DNA of 64,000 nucleotides from Progne subis subis (Eukaryota; Chordata; Aves; Passeriformes; Hirundinidae). The notes beneath the pieces were generated by a model. The model had not been told where the DNA came from and ran no database searches. It worked only from the letters and a program-made list of their open reading frames with translations. Shown in pieces: positions 48,511-63,229 of this stretch. Made by a program: the position numbers and the translations under genes. Location: positions 1,550,001 to 1,614,000 of the forward strand of contig JAKJHU010000082.1 in NCBI GenBank assembly GCA_022316685.1, written 5' to 3'. How positions within the stretch are numbered: position 1 is the first letter of the stretch; each line of letters opens with the position of its first letter.

Positions 48511-51192
48511 CAGACCCCTCCTCAGAGAGAGATGTTGAGCAGAGAGGAGCACTATGCCACTTGGCTCTCTTTCCCCCTGCACATGCTTTTCCTCCTGGCC
48601 CATTTAGGATCCTTGGATTCTTGCACAGGCAGGATGAGTATTGTTTTCTGAATTCCCGTGGGTGCACATTGCAGGCAAAAGTGAAGAAAACTAGAGTTAG
48701 CCCACAGTGTTTCATCCCTTGGCCTGCTCCAGCCTCCTGAGGCTGGACAAATCCACAGAGCCCATGATTCATTATGCCTGTGTTGTATTTATCTCTTCAG
48801 TTGGGACGTTGCTATTCAATAAAAATATGACACATTTAACTGTGGCACAAAGAGCACACCCCAGGCAGCAGGAGCAAGAAGGGAGGCTCTATAATCCATG
48901 CTGGCACACACGCAGCATATACACACAGCAACAATTAGGCAGGTTCAATTGTCTCAGATCTCAGTTGCAGACGTTACAAATGCAAGTCTACACACAGCCC
49001 AAGCCAAAACAGACAGATCCCATCTTTTTGGGTGGAAAATTCTGTGTCACTGAGTTGCCTCCCATGGAAGAAAGCAAATCTCACTCTGAGCTGGGATCCT
49101 GCCTGTAAATGAGAGGGTCAGCACAAATCCCAGCAGCCTGTGGACCACGGTTTCTTCTCCAATTCTCCAGCACAAGCAGAGTTTAGGATGGGACAGCAGC
49201 TCATCATCCCTTCATCTGTCAGAGGAGAGAGACGGGGCCAGACCCGAGCTGGGATGTGGCTCAGCCTTGTGCTCAGCTCCCTGGCAGTGCTGCCCAGGTT
49301 TGCTGCTGTGCACAGCAGCAGGGTAGGGCAGGGGAGATGGTGTGAGGTTGAGTGCACAGCGCACATTAAACACAGCAGTCACTCTCTGCTCTGCCCAGGC
49401 ACTGCATTTTCCAGGCCCTGGCAGGGGTCTGGATTCTTTGCACAATCCAAAGCCTGGCAAGGTGTTGGAATCTTTGCAGAATGAGTGAAACCCAGTGTGG
49501 CAGGTCATGGCAGCTGGGGCTTTCTCAGATGTGGTTTTTGGTCACGGGGACTGACCACATTGCTCCTGTGCCTCCGGGGCCCCACACCGTGCTCTGGGCA
49601 CAGCACAACCCCATGTGTGCTGTTTTATAACCTCCCAGGGCTGTGATTATTATTTTACAGCAGTGGGGCAGAACAGCAAATGCACAGACACAGGTAACCC
49701 AACCCTACTCACCACCCACCTCCTTCTGTGCTGGCACTGGAGGAGGTTGCTCCGAAAGCCAGATCATGATGCACAGCAACATGCCAGTGAGAAAAATCAC
49801 ACCACTCCCTTTGCTGTTATGTTACAGCCAAGATAAAAATAAATTGCAGGTAGAATTTTCTTTGTTTTCTTCATATGGTAGAGAAGATTGGAGTCTGAAC
49901 AATGAAGACCTAGAAGGATTCATGCAACCAGCATCCATGATTATGTACATTGCTGATGTCTTCAGCTCTTTGAGACTATAAAGTGGGAGAGACAGTGGCA
50001 CTGAGAGTTATTCCGATAAGAGAAGAACTCAAATACTTTTATGCTTAGCACAATCAGATTACGAGTGACGTTTTCCCCCTCACCCATGCACATTATCTTG
50101 ATCATGGTTAGAAAAAAAGGAAAGTGGGGGGGCATCTTAGCCTTTCTACAAAGAAAGTAAGGAAATCCTTTTCTGCAGATCATGGAGGTTACACAACATC
50201 AGCGAGGGGAACTTGAGGCCCATGCTATTGCCACAGAACCTGCTGTCCTCCAAAGACCGATTTGTAGACTGGTTAAGTTCAGAATGTAACTGAAACATCT
50301 TTAAATTACTATCTGAACATCTAAGGCAATGTCCTTATTCTGGAAGAAAGTCCAGTGTCACCTACCCTGCGAACCATAACCTACTAAGGCAGGAGCAGGA
50401 GGCAGCTGGGATTTCCCAGGCAAAGCTGTTACAGGCAGAAAGGGATGGGGAGTACTGGGAATTTTTCACTAACTCATTTCCTGGAGGTAAGGCTGCTGCA
50501 GCCCCATCAGTGCTCTGGAGGAGGATGTCTTCCTTGGAGCACAGCCAACAGTCTGGGAGGTCAAGAGATGAGCAAGAGAAATTTCCTTGGACAAGAATGG
50601 AGTTTCCCCAGCCCAGGCTCTTGGGCAAGAGGAGCTCTTGCAGAGTCTCATTTCTTCCTCCTGGATGCTTGTTTTTTCAGGCTGGCAGGAAGAGTGTAGC
50701 TGACTGCAGCCAGTCCATGGTTAGTGTTCATTCCTGGGGGTCAGCAGAGGCCAGTGCCCATCCTTGAAAGATTTCCTGCCTGCAGAAGAGCTGCCCTTCC
50801 CTCTGCAGATGCAGAGTGCAGCTGTCACAGCCAAGACACAACCATCAGCTGTCCCCAGTCAGACTTTGGTTGAAGACAGTCCCAAAATTTTTCTTACTTC
50901 ATGGTAATCCAGACTTTAGATAGCTCTGGATTATCCCCCTTGCCCAGCTCTGAGAGCGGCAGTTTGCTTCTCTGCAAAGTCACCCCAAATCTCCCTGACT
51001 TTGTGCTTAAGTGTAGTGCTACCACAGGCTCTGGTCTCCCACCCCCTGGGGGCTCTGTGTTTGGATTTGTGTTTTGGCACTTTTATTTTAATTTTTTTTA
51101 GGGGGTAGAGGTGGAAAAAGGAGTGACTGGGAAGGCAACTGCCTTCCCCATGAATGTGAACTGCACAGTCCTGAAACAGTAACACACCAAAG

Positions 51193-51225
51193 CCCTCTCC
51201 TCCCTTCTCCTCCCCTCTCCTCTCT
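51193..51225 (+). repeat. Pyrimidine (CT) tract
   Basis: Thirty-three consecutive C/T bases composed of CTCC and CCTCT units. A simple low-complexity tract with triplex (mirror-like) potential. Confidence 0.8.
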
Positions 51226-54200
51226 ACTGTAAACCATCCCAGGTCAAAGATAAAAGCACATCTGACATGGTCACAGTGTTCTGAAGTTGTGCAGGGTCTT
51301 TCTTTTGTTGTCCAGAGGAATATTCTGAGCCAGGAGCTGCTTTTACAGGAGCATTATAATTTTGTCCTCTGTGAAATGCAAACAACCCACATGGCTCAAA
51401 AATCCAATGAGCTTGGTCTGGGGCTGGCTGAGTCATCCTGTTTGATTGTCAGTCTGTAGTAATTAGACTGTGCACAATAAACCATTTCATTACAAGGCAG
51501 TCCAGAGTCAGACCCTGAAGAAAAACTTCAGCCACTCTGGTCAGCACCTGCCATTAGTGGTAACGCAACATTTCAATGAAAACCAAAAACTCCAGCATGA
51601 AAACCTCTCAATTCAAAGTGCTTTTATTGGTGGAATTTAATAAAAATATTTTTCTTACATTTGTTAGGGAAAAAAAAAACCACCACAAAAAACAAACCTC
51701 CACCCAAAACAACATGCAAAAAGTTAGTTAACGGGAAAAATAAATTCAAGTAAACATTTTTAAGTAGTTCTCATCAGGACATCCAACTCCTCAGAATCCT
51801 GGACAGATGCAACACCTCCTACAGAGATATTCCAGCCCAGCCCAGAATTAAGAAACAGCGTGTCCAGACTCCCCATTTCACACCCTATCTATTGTATGTT
51901 TGTGTGGAGCTGCAGAATTAGGAGCCTATCTGAGCTGAACTCATCCCAGTAAGTCTAAGAAACCTTTAAAGATGCAGCAAAACTCAGCACATGCTGAACA
52001 GAGAAAGGTGGCCTTGGCAGAAACCCCCATTTTCAGTGTCCTCTGGGCCATGGCGTGGTTTTGTACCCACCCTGGGATCACAGCATATGCAGGGACTTTG
52101 GGCTGGGCCAGAGATTTTGGGCTGTGCTCACCGGAGGGTGTCACTTCTCTCAGTTCCTGCCTGTCCCTGGCAAAGAGAGACAGTGATAGGGGCTTTGCAC
52201 AGGCTCCATCCACACCTCTGCAGGGTGTTCTCATCTGACTGATGGAGCTGTCTGATCCCCTACAGCAGGGCTGAAATCAAAGCATGTATTAGGCAGAATC
52301 GAAGAAATTATTGCTTACCTTCCTTTTTAGTGAACTCACGATAAGCCAACTCATGTGCAAACACACGCCCTTCCTGCCTGCTTCTACAAACTCGACATTA
52401 CCCCTTCTTTCCTGTGAATCCAGAACCGTGCTTTGAACTGATCAAAGTGTAGCCTTTCTTCTGCAGTAATCAGATGGTGAGCAGCCCTGTGCTGGAAGGG
52501 GTATGACCTTCCACCCCCCTAGCAGGGAGGCAGCAGGATATTTTTGCCATGTGTCACTCACATTAAAAATTTGCAATTTCCCCTTGGTTCTCCTGGATGC
52601 AGTTTTACTATCCTACATGTACCTGCATCCTTAATACACTCTACACCCTCAGGTGCTGAACTCATCATCCTGAGATATGCAAAATAAAAAACTGCACCTT
52701 CAAGTCACAAATGGGGAAGTTCAGGGACAGATTTTAAAGCCCTTACCCTGTTGATCCACACTTCACTGGGCAAGAAGCTCCACCCCATAGTCCCAGTAAG
52801 ATGTTACTTAACAAAGCAATGTGCAGATTCTGCATTTTTAAGATTTACAGAGAATTGTCTGGGGTAGTGAGAGGTATTTGGTTTCTCATTTTGTGACAGT
52901 TCATTGGAAATTCAAGGGTACTTCCTCCAAATTCTGGAGCCTGCTATTCAGGGGATTTTAAGATCAACAAATAAAATTATTTCATATTCTTGATGTCGGT
53001 TTCCTGAAGAAGTGCAAAAGGAGATTATTGTAAGGGTGCCGTAAATGCTGATTACAGCATGTCCAGTGTCCGTGCTTTGAATCCTTGTTTGAGAAAAGAC
53101 AATAGGAGAGGCAAGGTATCCAACAGGATGCAGCTATCTGGTGTGCTGACTTCTTAAACTATGTCCAAAATAGGCCTAAAAAGAGCTCACACAGAACCTA
53201 CTTCAGCAGTGCCTGAAAAATCACAGTGCTTGAGAAGCTTGGTTGCATCACAGCAAAATTTACTCCAAATGAGCCCTGATGTGACAAACTGGGGACTGGG
53301 ACCATGCTCACCCTGAGCCCCACAGCTTCATGATTTAATAAATTATATAGAATTTCTTCTGCTAGAAGCGTAGCATGGAGGTTGGTTGTCAGGAAAACTT
53401 GTCAGTCCATTACCATAATTTTACATCAAGATGCACTTCTTTGGGGATGATTTCCAAAATACTCTCAGGGGAAAAGTCTGTCACTGCTCCAGTGCCTGGC
53501 TAGCACAAGACTCCTTTGTGTCAGACCACTCCATGGCCACTGCCACTGGTATGACAAGGATAATTAAAGTTTTCTGTCTTTAAAATTCACAGCATGCAGG
53601 CTTGTTTTAGGGAAATTGCTGTCCTTCACCATGCTTCTGGTGGACTCACCCAGAAGCATTGGCATAGGTGACTGCAGGTTTCTTATTAAAAAAAAAGGAA
53701 AGAGAAGGTACAAAAACAAAATAAAAAAGCAGCATATCCAGGTAGATTTTTAGCCCTGCTGTCAGAAGTGTGGCTCCATTCATGCCATGCATACAGTGCA
53801 GGACAGACCCAGCACTTCTTTGTGAAACTTCAGCAGTGTAATCAACTAAAATATTTGAACTCTAGGTTATACTGGTTACACCTGTGGACCAGGATCCAAA
53901 AAACCCTTCTTTCTTCCCACTGTCCTGCAAAGTGCAGGTTCTGATGGCCAGGCTACCTGTGCCCTGGTCCTGCCACATCCTCTGTGCTTCTGGGCACCAG
54001 GAGGGACCGCTCCCCGTGCTGGTACAGGATTCAAGGGCCAGAGGAGAGCCCTGGCTGCAGGGGAGTGCTGTGGAACAGCCTATGGCAAACCCTGCTCTGC
54101 AGGATGCCCACCAGCACTGGAGCACTTACAGTACAGCTCAGTATCCCTAAAGGCACCAGGATGACCCCGGGGACCCACAGCCCACTGGGAAGCATGCAGC

Positions 54201-57200
54201 TGAGGCAAGAGAGAAGTGATGTTTATACTGCTGAAAGAAAACACATGCAGAATTCTTCTCTGACCTTGAGATTCCAGATAAATAAGGAGTCAGGGCAAAT
54301 AAAGATGTCAGCGGTTGATAACGCATGCACAGGAATTTCAGACAGTGATTTATACTGACTGGTATATTTAACTGCAAAACTACAGTCACAAGCAAAGCGT
54401 TTGGGAGGCAGCACTCCTTCCTCCTAAGGCCCCCCTGCCCGTGCCATTTGCTCTGCTTTGCTTTAGAAGTGTTTAAGTGAGGATGTGGGGGTGCCTCCCA
54501 AGCATCCACACAGAGCCGCCTTAACACCTCGCTGCTTTTGTGCAGAACACTCAAGGAACTCAGGCACAACCTTCCTGCCTTAGTGGGTACCCATTCAAAA
54601 TGCCTGATCCAAAGAGGCCTCCAGCCCACAGCCTTGACTGTCCCTGGGCACAGCCTGGGTGCCACCCCCCTGCCCTGCCTGCAGCTGGCCATGCCTGCAA
54701 GGGTGCTGCACACCTGGCCTGGCAGCACCAACCCTCTGCTCCTCATCCCCCACTCACAGCTGCCAGCTCAGCTCTGCCTGACCCTTGGCAGGATGAGGAT
54801 GTGCCCTGTGTCTCCCTCAGCAGCTTTCACACAGAATGGATCCATCTCTTCAGACAGAGAAGGGACAGCCTGAGGTTTAAATGCAGTGTGGAAAATAAAA
54901 AAAAAACCCAACCAGTCTCCTGTTGGCACTGATTTAAATCTGTCGCTTCCTTCCCAGCCTGATGAGGAATACAGAAACCTCCCACCCTGCACACGTCTGG
55001 GTGATTGCTTCTGCTTTCACTTTAATTTTCACTGCAAAACCTTAATTTCCTTGCAAAACTAAGGGGGAACTTTCTAAAGTTGAGGGAAATGGCAAACCTT
55101 TTCCATTCCCTGCTCACTTCCTACCTGTTCCCCTTTCCAGTGGCTGAAGCACAAATGGTGTATCAGAGGAACTTCAGCCTGTTCTTAAAACAGTCTCCAT
55201 CTCACCCACTGCTCTCTGCAAGACCGACCCCAGCAACCTTGATTTTATATAGTGCCAACAATAACCCCACTCCTCTACCATCATTTGGGTGTGTAGGATC
55301 ATATTTCTTCACAGTTTCTATAACTATTTTCTTTCACAAGTTTTTAGTGCTGCCTGATTGGCTCATGCTTTCCTGATATGTTTTATTTTTAATTCCACGA
55401 TGATTCTGTCTTTCATGCATGTAACACTTTGTTCCCATAAGTATTACAGCAGCCTTCTCCTCTTTCTTTTCCCACATTTCCCACTTCTAATGAGGAACAC
55501 TTCAGCCCCCATGCCCACACTGTCTTGCAAGACGCCTTTCTCAATATCTCAAATTCTTGTGTTCTTCTTTTACTTGCTCCCATTAGATTCTGAACTGCTT
55601 GTGACTTGATCCTGTCTCCATGCCACATAACCTTTCCACATGTTATTTTTATGCTTGCCTGGCTGTGATCATAGCTTTCTGAAGCATTTCTGGAGCTGCA
55701 GGCTCCTCAGCAATGCCTCCCCTGCCCCATGCAGCCTCTTGCCCACGCTTTCCCTGCCAGACTGGCTTCACTGCTTCTTAGCCCATCTCAACCTCAGGAA
55801 GTCCCATTTCCATCTAGTCATGGGCAGAATCCCTGGCACAATTTCTGTCAGTGACACAGGCCAAACCCCTCTCTGGTGGGAAGCAGTGACTCTCCAGGCT
55901 CAGGCACAGGCGTGAGCACTTCATGGTCAGCTCAGAAGCTGGGCATCCTCTGAGCTCCTGCTCCCCTTCGTTTCCACAGTTGTACAGCTGATGAGGAGGT
56001 ACACAAGCTTCAGGACAAGTCCTCTTCTCCTGCTCATGAGAGCAAGGTGGCAGCAAAGGCAGCACACCCTTCCCCAGGGACTAGTGTGGAGACAGCCCCA
56101 AGCAAGGGATGGCACAGATTCCATGGCAGCCATCACCCCCATGGCTGTGGGGCCTTTCAGGTCTGCTGAGCAATTCACCCAGATTTGGGGGCTGCCATTC
56201 CAAGGATGATTTATCTCCTGCCAGGGAGGTGGCTTGTGAGTGCAAAAGGTGGAGGGAGGCAAGCAGTGATGTGGATCCAATGTCAGAACATTTGCACTGC
56301 TCAGTGAACAAAGGCTCCCCACCAATCCTCCCAGGATGTCTGCAGGAGCACAGGGCCCCCAGGGACAAGGCTTTCCCTCAAAGGTAGTGCTGTGATTAAC
56401 TGTCTAATTAAAGGAGGGGGCAGAACATCTGCCCTTGCAGCCTGCTCAGAACACAGGGAACACAGCCCTCTCCTGCACCCTTCATCATATTTTCTAAGAA
56501 TTCTAAGTGTCACCAAATCTATTTGCTTAGAATTTCCCCATGCCAGAGAAGATGATCAAATACATGTTTCTTAACAGTTAATGAAATAAAAGCACAGACC
56601 AAGCCTGGTTACTCCAGTCTCCAGGGGTATCCTTCAGGGTGCCCTTCCACCTACAAAGGCAGCAGAGAGTGCAGGAGTGCTCTGTCCTCCTGGGTGCACA
56701 ACACCCACCCTCTGGATGCCAGCACCCTGAGATGTGCTGCCCCAGCCCATGCTCTGCCCCTCCACATGCTCATCAATGCACATGAGCCTGTTCACAGGCA
56801 CTGTGCTCTCTGCCTGTTCTGGAGCTTTATCATTCCATCCGTTTGTGCACAGACAAGACACTGACTGCAAATCCCCAAACCCCACAGCTGTAAACGGGAG
56901 TTATCCCTATCCTCTCAGCCCATGTCTCTGGCATCTCTTCTTTTCAAGATACAACTTCAGAATCAGATGTGACTGGAGAACGTTTCACACAACTGTGTGT
57001 GAAGGGGAAGCTGTGAACTGAGAAAAGATCTTGCAGAAACGAGGTTCACAAAGGAAGGTGTCTTCTGCATTACCTACAATAACATGGGCAGCAAAGTCTC
57101 ACTGTTAGATAAGAATAACAAATAACTCTTCACTTTCTCAATAGGCCAATTGAGCTCTAAAAAAATAATTAAGCCTCTTACCATTGCTTGTTTCCACAGT

Positions 57201-60200
57201 GACAGGGAGCATCCCCCACTGACCTCTGGCAGCAGATTTGGCCCTGGTTTACTGCAGGGCTGGTGAAGCCAAATGCCCCCAAGGGGAAGATGTGTGGCCA
57301 CCAAGCCTTTGCCACGCAGCAGACGGATGAGCACCAGAGCCCCCTCCACGTGTCTGGCTGGGAAGAAGGAGCTGGCCTGGACAGCATCTACCTTGAAGGC
57401 GAAGTGAAGCTTTTCCCAGGTCTGCTTTCAGTGTGCTGGCAGAGGGCCACCTGCAGTGCTGGTCCCATCCCGTCGTGTGTGAATATCCACCCCCAGGAGC
57501 CCAGGGGCAAGCCCAGGCTCAGCACAGATCCCTGTGCACAGAGCTGGAGGAGGAGGCTGAAGTTTGCAGCTCCATCTGAAACTGAGTTGGGATTGCAAAT
57601 GCCAGAAGGCTCCAGCTGAAAGGTGGTTTGGGTTTAGAGCAGCTGTTGTTATTTCAGCAGCTGCATCCTGAGAGAAACATGCGATTTTTTCCCTACATTA
57701 TATTAGTGACTTGTCCAAATCACATTGCAAAGTCCTTCCTAGAGATCACAAAGCTGCAGGGGACAAAAGGTGAGGGTCTAAATGCAGAGCATGACAACAG
57801 GTGGGAAAAGCAGGTATGGAATGTGGAAGAGAGTAGCAATAAAATCTAATCTACCTCAGCCTCCCGAAAATACTTGTGAGAGTTGAAAAAGATTCAAGCA
57901 AAAACTTCAGCTTTTCAAGGAGGTAAAGGGAGCCTGAAAGGGGAGATTAATAAAAGCCAGATGTTTTTATTTAATATGTCTAAATCAGAGGAAGGAGGTC
58001 GGCTCAAAAGTTATATGGAGGAGAATAAGCAGGTTATCGTAGTGTACCACATAGATTTTAAAGATACTGCATTCATAGATCAAATGCTTTTCCACACTGG
58101 AGGCTTCAGCTGATTTCCTCCAGGGGAAAAAAACAACCAACCTCTTCCCACCCTAAGATCTCGCAGTGCTCTTAGGAAGGCACTGCTTTAGGAAACAGCC
58201 ATTTGGACTGCACCCTGTACCTCAACCCTTCCACAGGCAGGAGGGACACCATTAACCTTAGGGTAATATTAACAATATACTGATGTGCTGATAAGCAATC
58301 GAAAAACACAACCAGAATTTCATAAGACTTCCAAAAGACTGTTTCTGTTTTAAAAGCCAACAGCAGCATCTTAACAACCCTCTTAGAGAACAGAGAAACT
58401 GAGTGATGACTGTGGGTAAATTACCATCCGTTGCAAGGAGTCAGCCAGAGGCCTCCACCTTCAAAACCAGACTCACTGGGAAGAGAAGGTTTTGCCATGA
58501 AATGCAACATCCCAGTCTCTGCTGCAGCTGCTCACTGTCTGACTTCCCTGCATACAGGAGAGGGGAGACTCTGGGGGAAGCACGTTCCCAGCTCAGGAGC
58601 AAGGGAGGCTGCAGACGAGCTGCCAGCCCAAATAGGGAGAATGGAGCTGAGCAATAGTGACAGCAAACCACAGCAGAGGTTTCTGTGCTGCCGCTGACTC
58701 ATCGGGGCTGAACCCTTGGGTTTCACTGCCTGCTCCAGAGAGGAACAGCAGCACGGAGGGTTTCTGTACCTGGGGCTGGGCCTCCATGCAGCAGCCTCAG
58801 CAATGCTGGTGGAGAGGAGCTGCAGCTGAGCCAGGTTCCCACCCTCGCTCCTTTCCTACCTCTTGGCATCAGTGCTTCCTTATCCACCTCGAGTAAATCT
58901 CATCATGCAGAAGGTCTCCACCATAGCCCTGTCAGTGGCCATACAGGGTGGTTTATGCTGCTTTCTGACACTAGCAGTGGAAAATATGATTCCTGCGCTG
59001 CCAGGTTCATGGCACGCTCAGGACTGGCTGCAAATAACAAACTCAATGTGCAGAAGGTAAACACTGGCTAGTGTCAGAAACAAGAGTAACAAAGTGAAGG
59101 AGAGAAGTTATCAGGACGGGGACAGAGGAGTATTTCTTCTAGGCAATGCAACATGGACAATGCTCCTCTTTGATAAGCATGTATGAAAGCTTCCTGCAGG
59201 TGACAAAGCTGCCCTGGGAAGCAGGAGTCAAAGCTTTGGACCTGTTTTGCCAAGAACAACCCTGTGTCCCAGGTGAGGCGGTGGGAGTGTGTTGGGAGAA
59301 GAGAACTTTGTGGTTAATTTAATTGTATTTATTCCTCTTCAAAACTCAGGTAATCTCAGCCTTGGAGAAATGGTCTAGCTACGTCCTTAGGGCTACGTTT
59401 AATCTCTATTCCAGAGTGTCAGAAACACTGCACCTTGGAGTCATTGCAGTGCAGCCAGAGCATGCTGTCCCAGAGGGAAGGGCTTGCACTCATAAACTGG
59501 AAAATGCTATCAAGGTAGCAAATGTTTTGCCAGGATGGCGGCAGGGCGTGCTGGAAAAATGTCATAATGCTTTTAATTGAACCATAAAGACACACGCTGT
59601 GTGAGCAGCAGTCACCGGGGAACACACGCAGAGATGCTGCTTTCCTACTTCCCAGAAACAAATACAAAAGAATGACCAAGACATGAAGCCAGTTATTTTC
59701 AGAGGTATCAGGAAAGGCACCATGCACTGAGGGGAGAGTGGAAGACAAAGAGAACCCAGAAACAAAAGCAATACAGTGAGAGATGCCAGAGCCGCTGAGC
59801 ACAAAAGCACCCAGATTATCTGTGGCACACACACGCTCGCAGGCTCACCACAGACCCCCATGGCAGAGCTGGGAGCAATTATTTCTGGTTCAGCTGCCTA
59901 CAAATATTTGCAGAGAGCAAGCTAAGAGACAACATACAAACAAGCAGTGAGGTTCAGGGGCTGGATTTTGCCCCGTGCTGCTGTACATGCCCCCAGAAAC
60001 CCCGCAGGGACAGTGATGGCACTGGCACAGTCTGCCGGTACTGGTGCCCGTGGGGGCAGGTGACACCTGCATTTTGGGAAGGCAGATCAGAGCTGCACAG
60101 CCACACGGGGCAGGTGAAGTCTCAGTGCCCACATGCCACCAGCAGTCCCCTCCAAAGACACTGGTGGGAAGTTTGCCCAAGGGTTTCCCTGCCGAGGGAG

Positions 60201-60623
60201 CCAGTGGGATGAAAAGGGCTGGGGTCAGCGGGCACCGGTGCCCTGCCCTGCCAGGGGAAAATGAGGCAATGCCAATTCTGTCTCCAGCCTGCAGCCCTAA
60301 TCCAGCACAGGAATGGCTTGTGCCATTATAGGAATTAAACTTCTTTTTAGCTGAACCACTTGCCCCCTTGCAGTCTGGGACTGCAAGGGTGTTTCTCATG
60401 AAGAATACCTATATCATATCTCATTTTGATTCTCTGAATTTCCTTACTCTTTCCTCTTTGGCTGTGGGGAAAAAAGGCCCTTTCTGGCTCCTCTCCTCCT
60501 GTCAGACACTCTCTCTTGATGTCCCCATCTCCATCTATGAGCCAGCAGTATGCTTCAGAGGCAGAGCCTTGTGGATGCAGGCACATGGAAAGGAAAAATC
60601 TAAAGTACTGGGGGGAATTTTCC

Positions 60624-60660
60624 ATGAGGTGGATATGTGTATCATGAGGTGGATATGTGT
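60624..60660 (+). repeat. 20-bp tandem duplication
   Basis: ATGAGGTGGATATGTGTATC is followed at once by 17 bases of a second identical copy. A recent slippage duplication; no function visible. Confidence 0.9.
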
Positions 60661-62661
60661 AGCTGCCTGAAAAAAGAAAGCATCTAAGCTGTTTCTTTTT
60701 GTTTTCTCTCTTTGCTATTCAGAGAACCTCTGTGTCATCTGAGCAGAGACGCAGCAGGGAGCTGCTGCTTGCTTTGCCAAAGCAATGAGAAGGAAAAGTC
60801 TTTGTTAAAGACACCACCCTCATAGGGATTATAAATACAAAGGAGATGAAATTATCCAGTTGAACCCAATCCACAGAAAACACAGCCGTGAGGAGCAGGA
60901 AGAAGGGGAGCGCCTGGCTGTGGGCGATGGGCCAGGCAGGGACATACGAATCACATTAAAAACCTATAAAGGAGTACCAGAAAATGTGTTTTATATAGAA
61001 GTACTTTCACTCCCACCTGCCTGTCTAGCTCTAGAGCTTTTGCAGGAGGAGACTCCAGTGATGCCAAGGTGGCAGGATCTGAGCCCAGCATACCAGGGCA
61101 CCCTGAGGCTCACAGTCAGGATACTCATCCTGCCAGGGGGCAGCCAGGGCACGGCAGGAGCAGGAGGCTGGCTGCAATGGCAGAAGTGCTCAGGACATCT
61201 GATTTTCCTGTAGGTTTGGTGTCCAGGTCCCCCAGGACTGCCATGTGAGCATGGAAGCTGTCTCCAGCCCAGGTGAGCAGCACCAAGGGCCCCTGGCATC
61301 CAGCCATGACTGAGCTCCAGCTCAGGGGCACTGGTACAAACCAGCACAAGTTTTGTGTGTGTGCTTGTAAAGGATTTTTAAAACTTCAGGTCATGCCTCT
61401 GCCCAGACCAAGCTGCAAGCATGAAGGAGCAAGCTGACCACAGCTTCCCACAGTCAGCACAACAGCCTGAATATCTCCTATCAGTCCTCCAGAGCTCCTC
61501 CAATTCCTCACATCTGCTGGGACAGGGTGTTGAAGCTCCCAGTCTGCTCCCAGCTGCCAGATCTGCTTGTCCAGATTGCATGTACACTCCTGGCAGGCAC
61601 AAGGCAAGGTGCTGCAGCCACAGCTGGCTGCCACCTGAGCTGCCAGACTGCCTTTCCAAAGAAAGGTGCCTTTGAAAATTCAGAAACATATAAAATGGGA
61701 TGAGTGAATTACCATTGTTTTTCATGTGGAAGAGAGGCAAATTGGGGGAAGAGTCATTTGATTGCAGAAAAAGACCCACAATTTACTGTTAAAACCAGTG
61801 ACAGCGTGTTTTTGACTGCTCAAGTCAGGAGAACAAGCATTTATAAAAATGAAGAATTGAAGATACTCTTAAGCTTTTACTAGTCCTACAGTAAACACAA
61901 ACACCTCCTGCAAAGCACAAAGAAATGTCCCATCAAAAGTGTCACCGATGTGTCATTCTCTGTAACTTCCCAAAAACCACTTTGGAATGATTTATGCTCA
62001 AAGTAAAAACAAAGGGTAGTATTTTTAAAATAGATTTATAGTTTCTTTAGGAAACATCACTAGGATCCAGCAATGATATTCCACATTATAAACAATGTAA
62101 GATTCCTAATGCCTTTAATTAATCACACCCTCATTTCTAAGTGAATAGATTGTGTAGATGAGAGAAACAAGCAAACTGTTATCCCTTAACACCTCACTGG
62201 TGTTTTCAAAGATTATTGAATCTGAGCACAGACCCTCTGGAAGGCAGGCAGGGACTGAGCTGAGAACACAGCGACTCAGTCTCATTGGCAGCTGGATGAC
62301 ACTCCAGGAGAGTCCAGCAGTGGGAGAAGAGCCCCAGACTCCAGCAGGCCAGTGCCAAAGCCACATGCCACATCCATCATCTGCAAAAGGCAGGGGTCAG
62401 CTAATGCACAGCAGAGGTTACCGGGCTGGTGGTTCGGGATCAATACCTCAGTGAATGGAAAAACCATTATGGCCAAAAATTGTTCTGCTGAACTTGCATA
62501 ATGCACAACAAAGTGTGATGGGAAGGAGTCATCTCCCCTGGGGGCTGCTGACTTTCACCCCAGTGCTGGGGTGACCATGGACATGGATGGCATGGGGCTG
62601 TCACCAGGCAGGGCTTCCAAACACAGCAGATGAGGGCTGTGGTTGTGGAGCCAGGAGGAGC

Positions 62662-62727
62662 CCTGCCTGCTCCCTGTCCTCTGCCTGCTCCCTGTCTGTG
62701 CCCTGTCCCCTGCCTGCGCCATGTCTG
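62662..62727 (+). repeat. Short imperfect tandem array
   Basis: Three to four imperfect units of about 20 bp built from CTGCCTGCTCCCTGTC. GC-rich with few CpGs; it creates a Pro/Cys-rich chance frame on the plus strand. Confidence 0.7.
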
Positions 62728-63229
62728 GGGGAAAGGAACACAGAGACGGAAAGAAAATCCCCTTGCAATGAGTCCTGAATCCCAACTGGCTGCTATGTGG
62801 AGGGCTGAGGGTACCCTGAAACCCCAGTACCAGGAGCTCCAGCTCCCTTTGCCATCAGACCCAGAGCAAATGCACTCTTCTGGTTTGTGCAATTCCCCCG
62901 GACACCCCAGCAACACCGTTACCCCAAATCGAGAGCAGCGGGTATGGAATCTGAAAGAAGAGACACGTCCAGTGATGGAAGTGGTGACAAAGGGAGATGA
63001 TGCCATTTCTGTCCCTCAGCAACCAAAAGCAAAGAAAAACAGGAGACTGGGGACAGACACCTCTTCAAAAAGGACAGAAGTGTGATGTAGACTGGGAGGA
63101 CCATGGGAATTGTGCTGGGATTACCTGCACCACGTTGCACAAATGTTGCAAAGCTCCACACAAAGCCCAATTTTTCTCTCCCATTTTGTTTCCAGCTGGC
63201 TGGGTTCACGGCTCCCTCACCCCCTACTG

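Larger units (their letters stand above)
48511..63229. other. Intergenic-looking sequence, no gene recognised
   Basis: Nearly 15 kb without convincing coding sequence on either strand. Features seen: a pyrimidine tract at 51193-51225, a 20-bp direct duplication at 60624-60660 and a short GC-rich tandem array at 62662-62727. I looked for a collagen-like Gly-X-Y stretch and a C1q domain, since adiponectin is the upstream neighbour of ST6GAL1 in mammals, and saw neither. Frames such as 54147-54746 (199 codons) and 62467-63006 lack motifs. Confidence 0.4.
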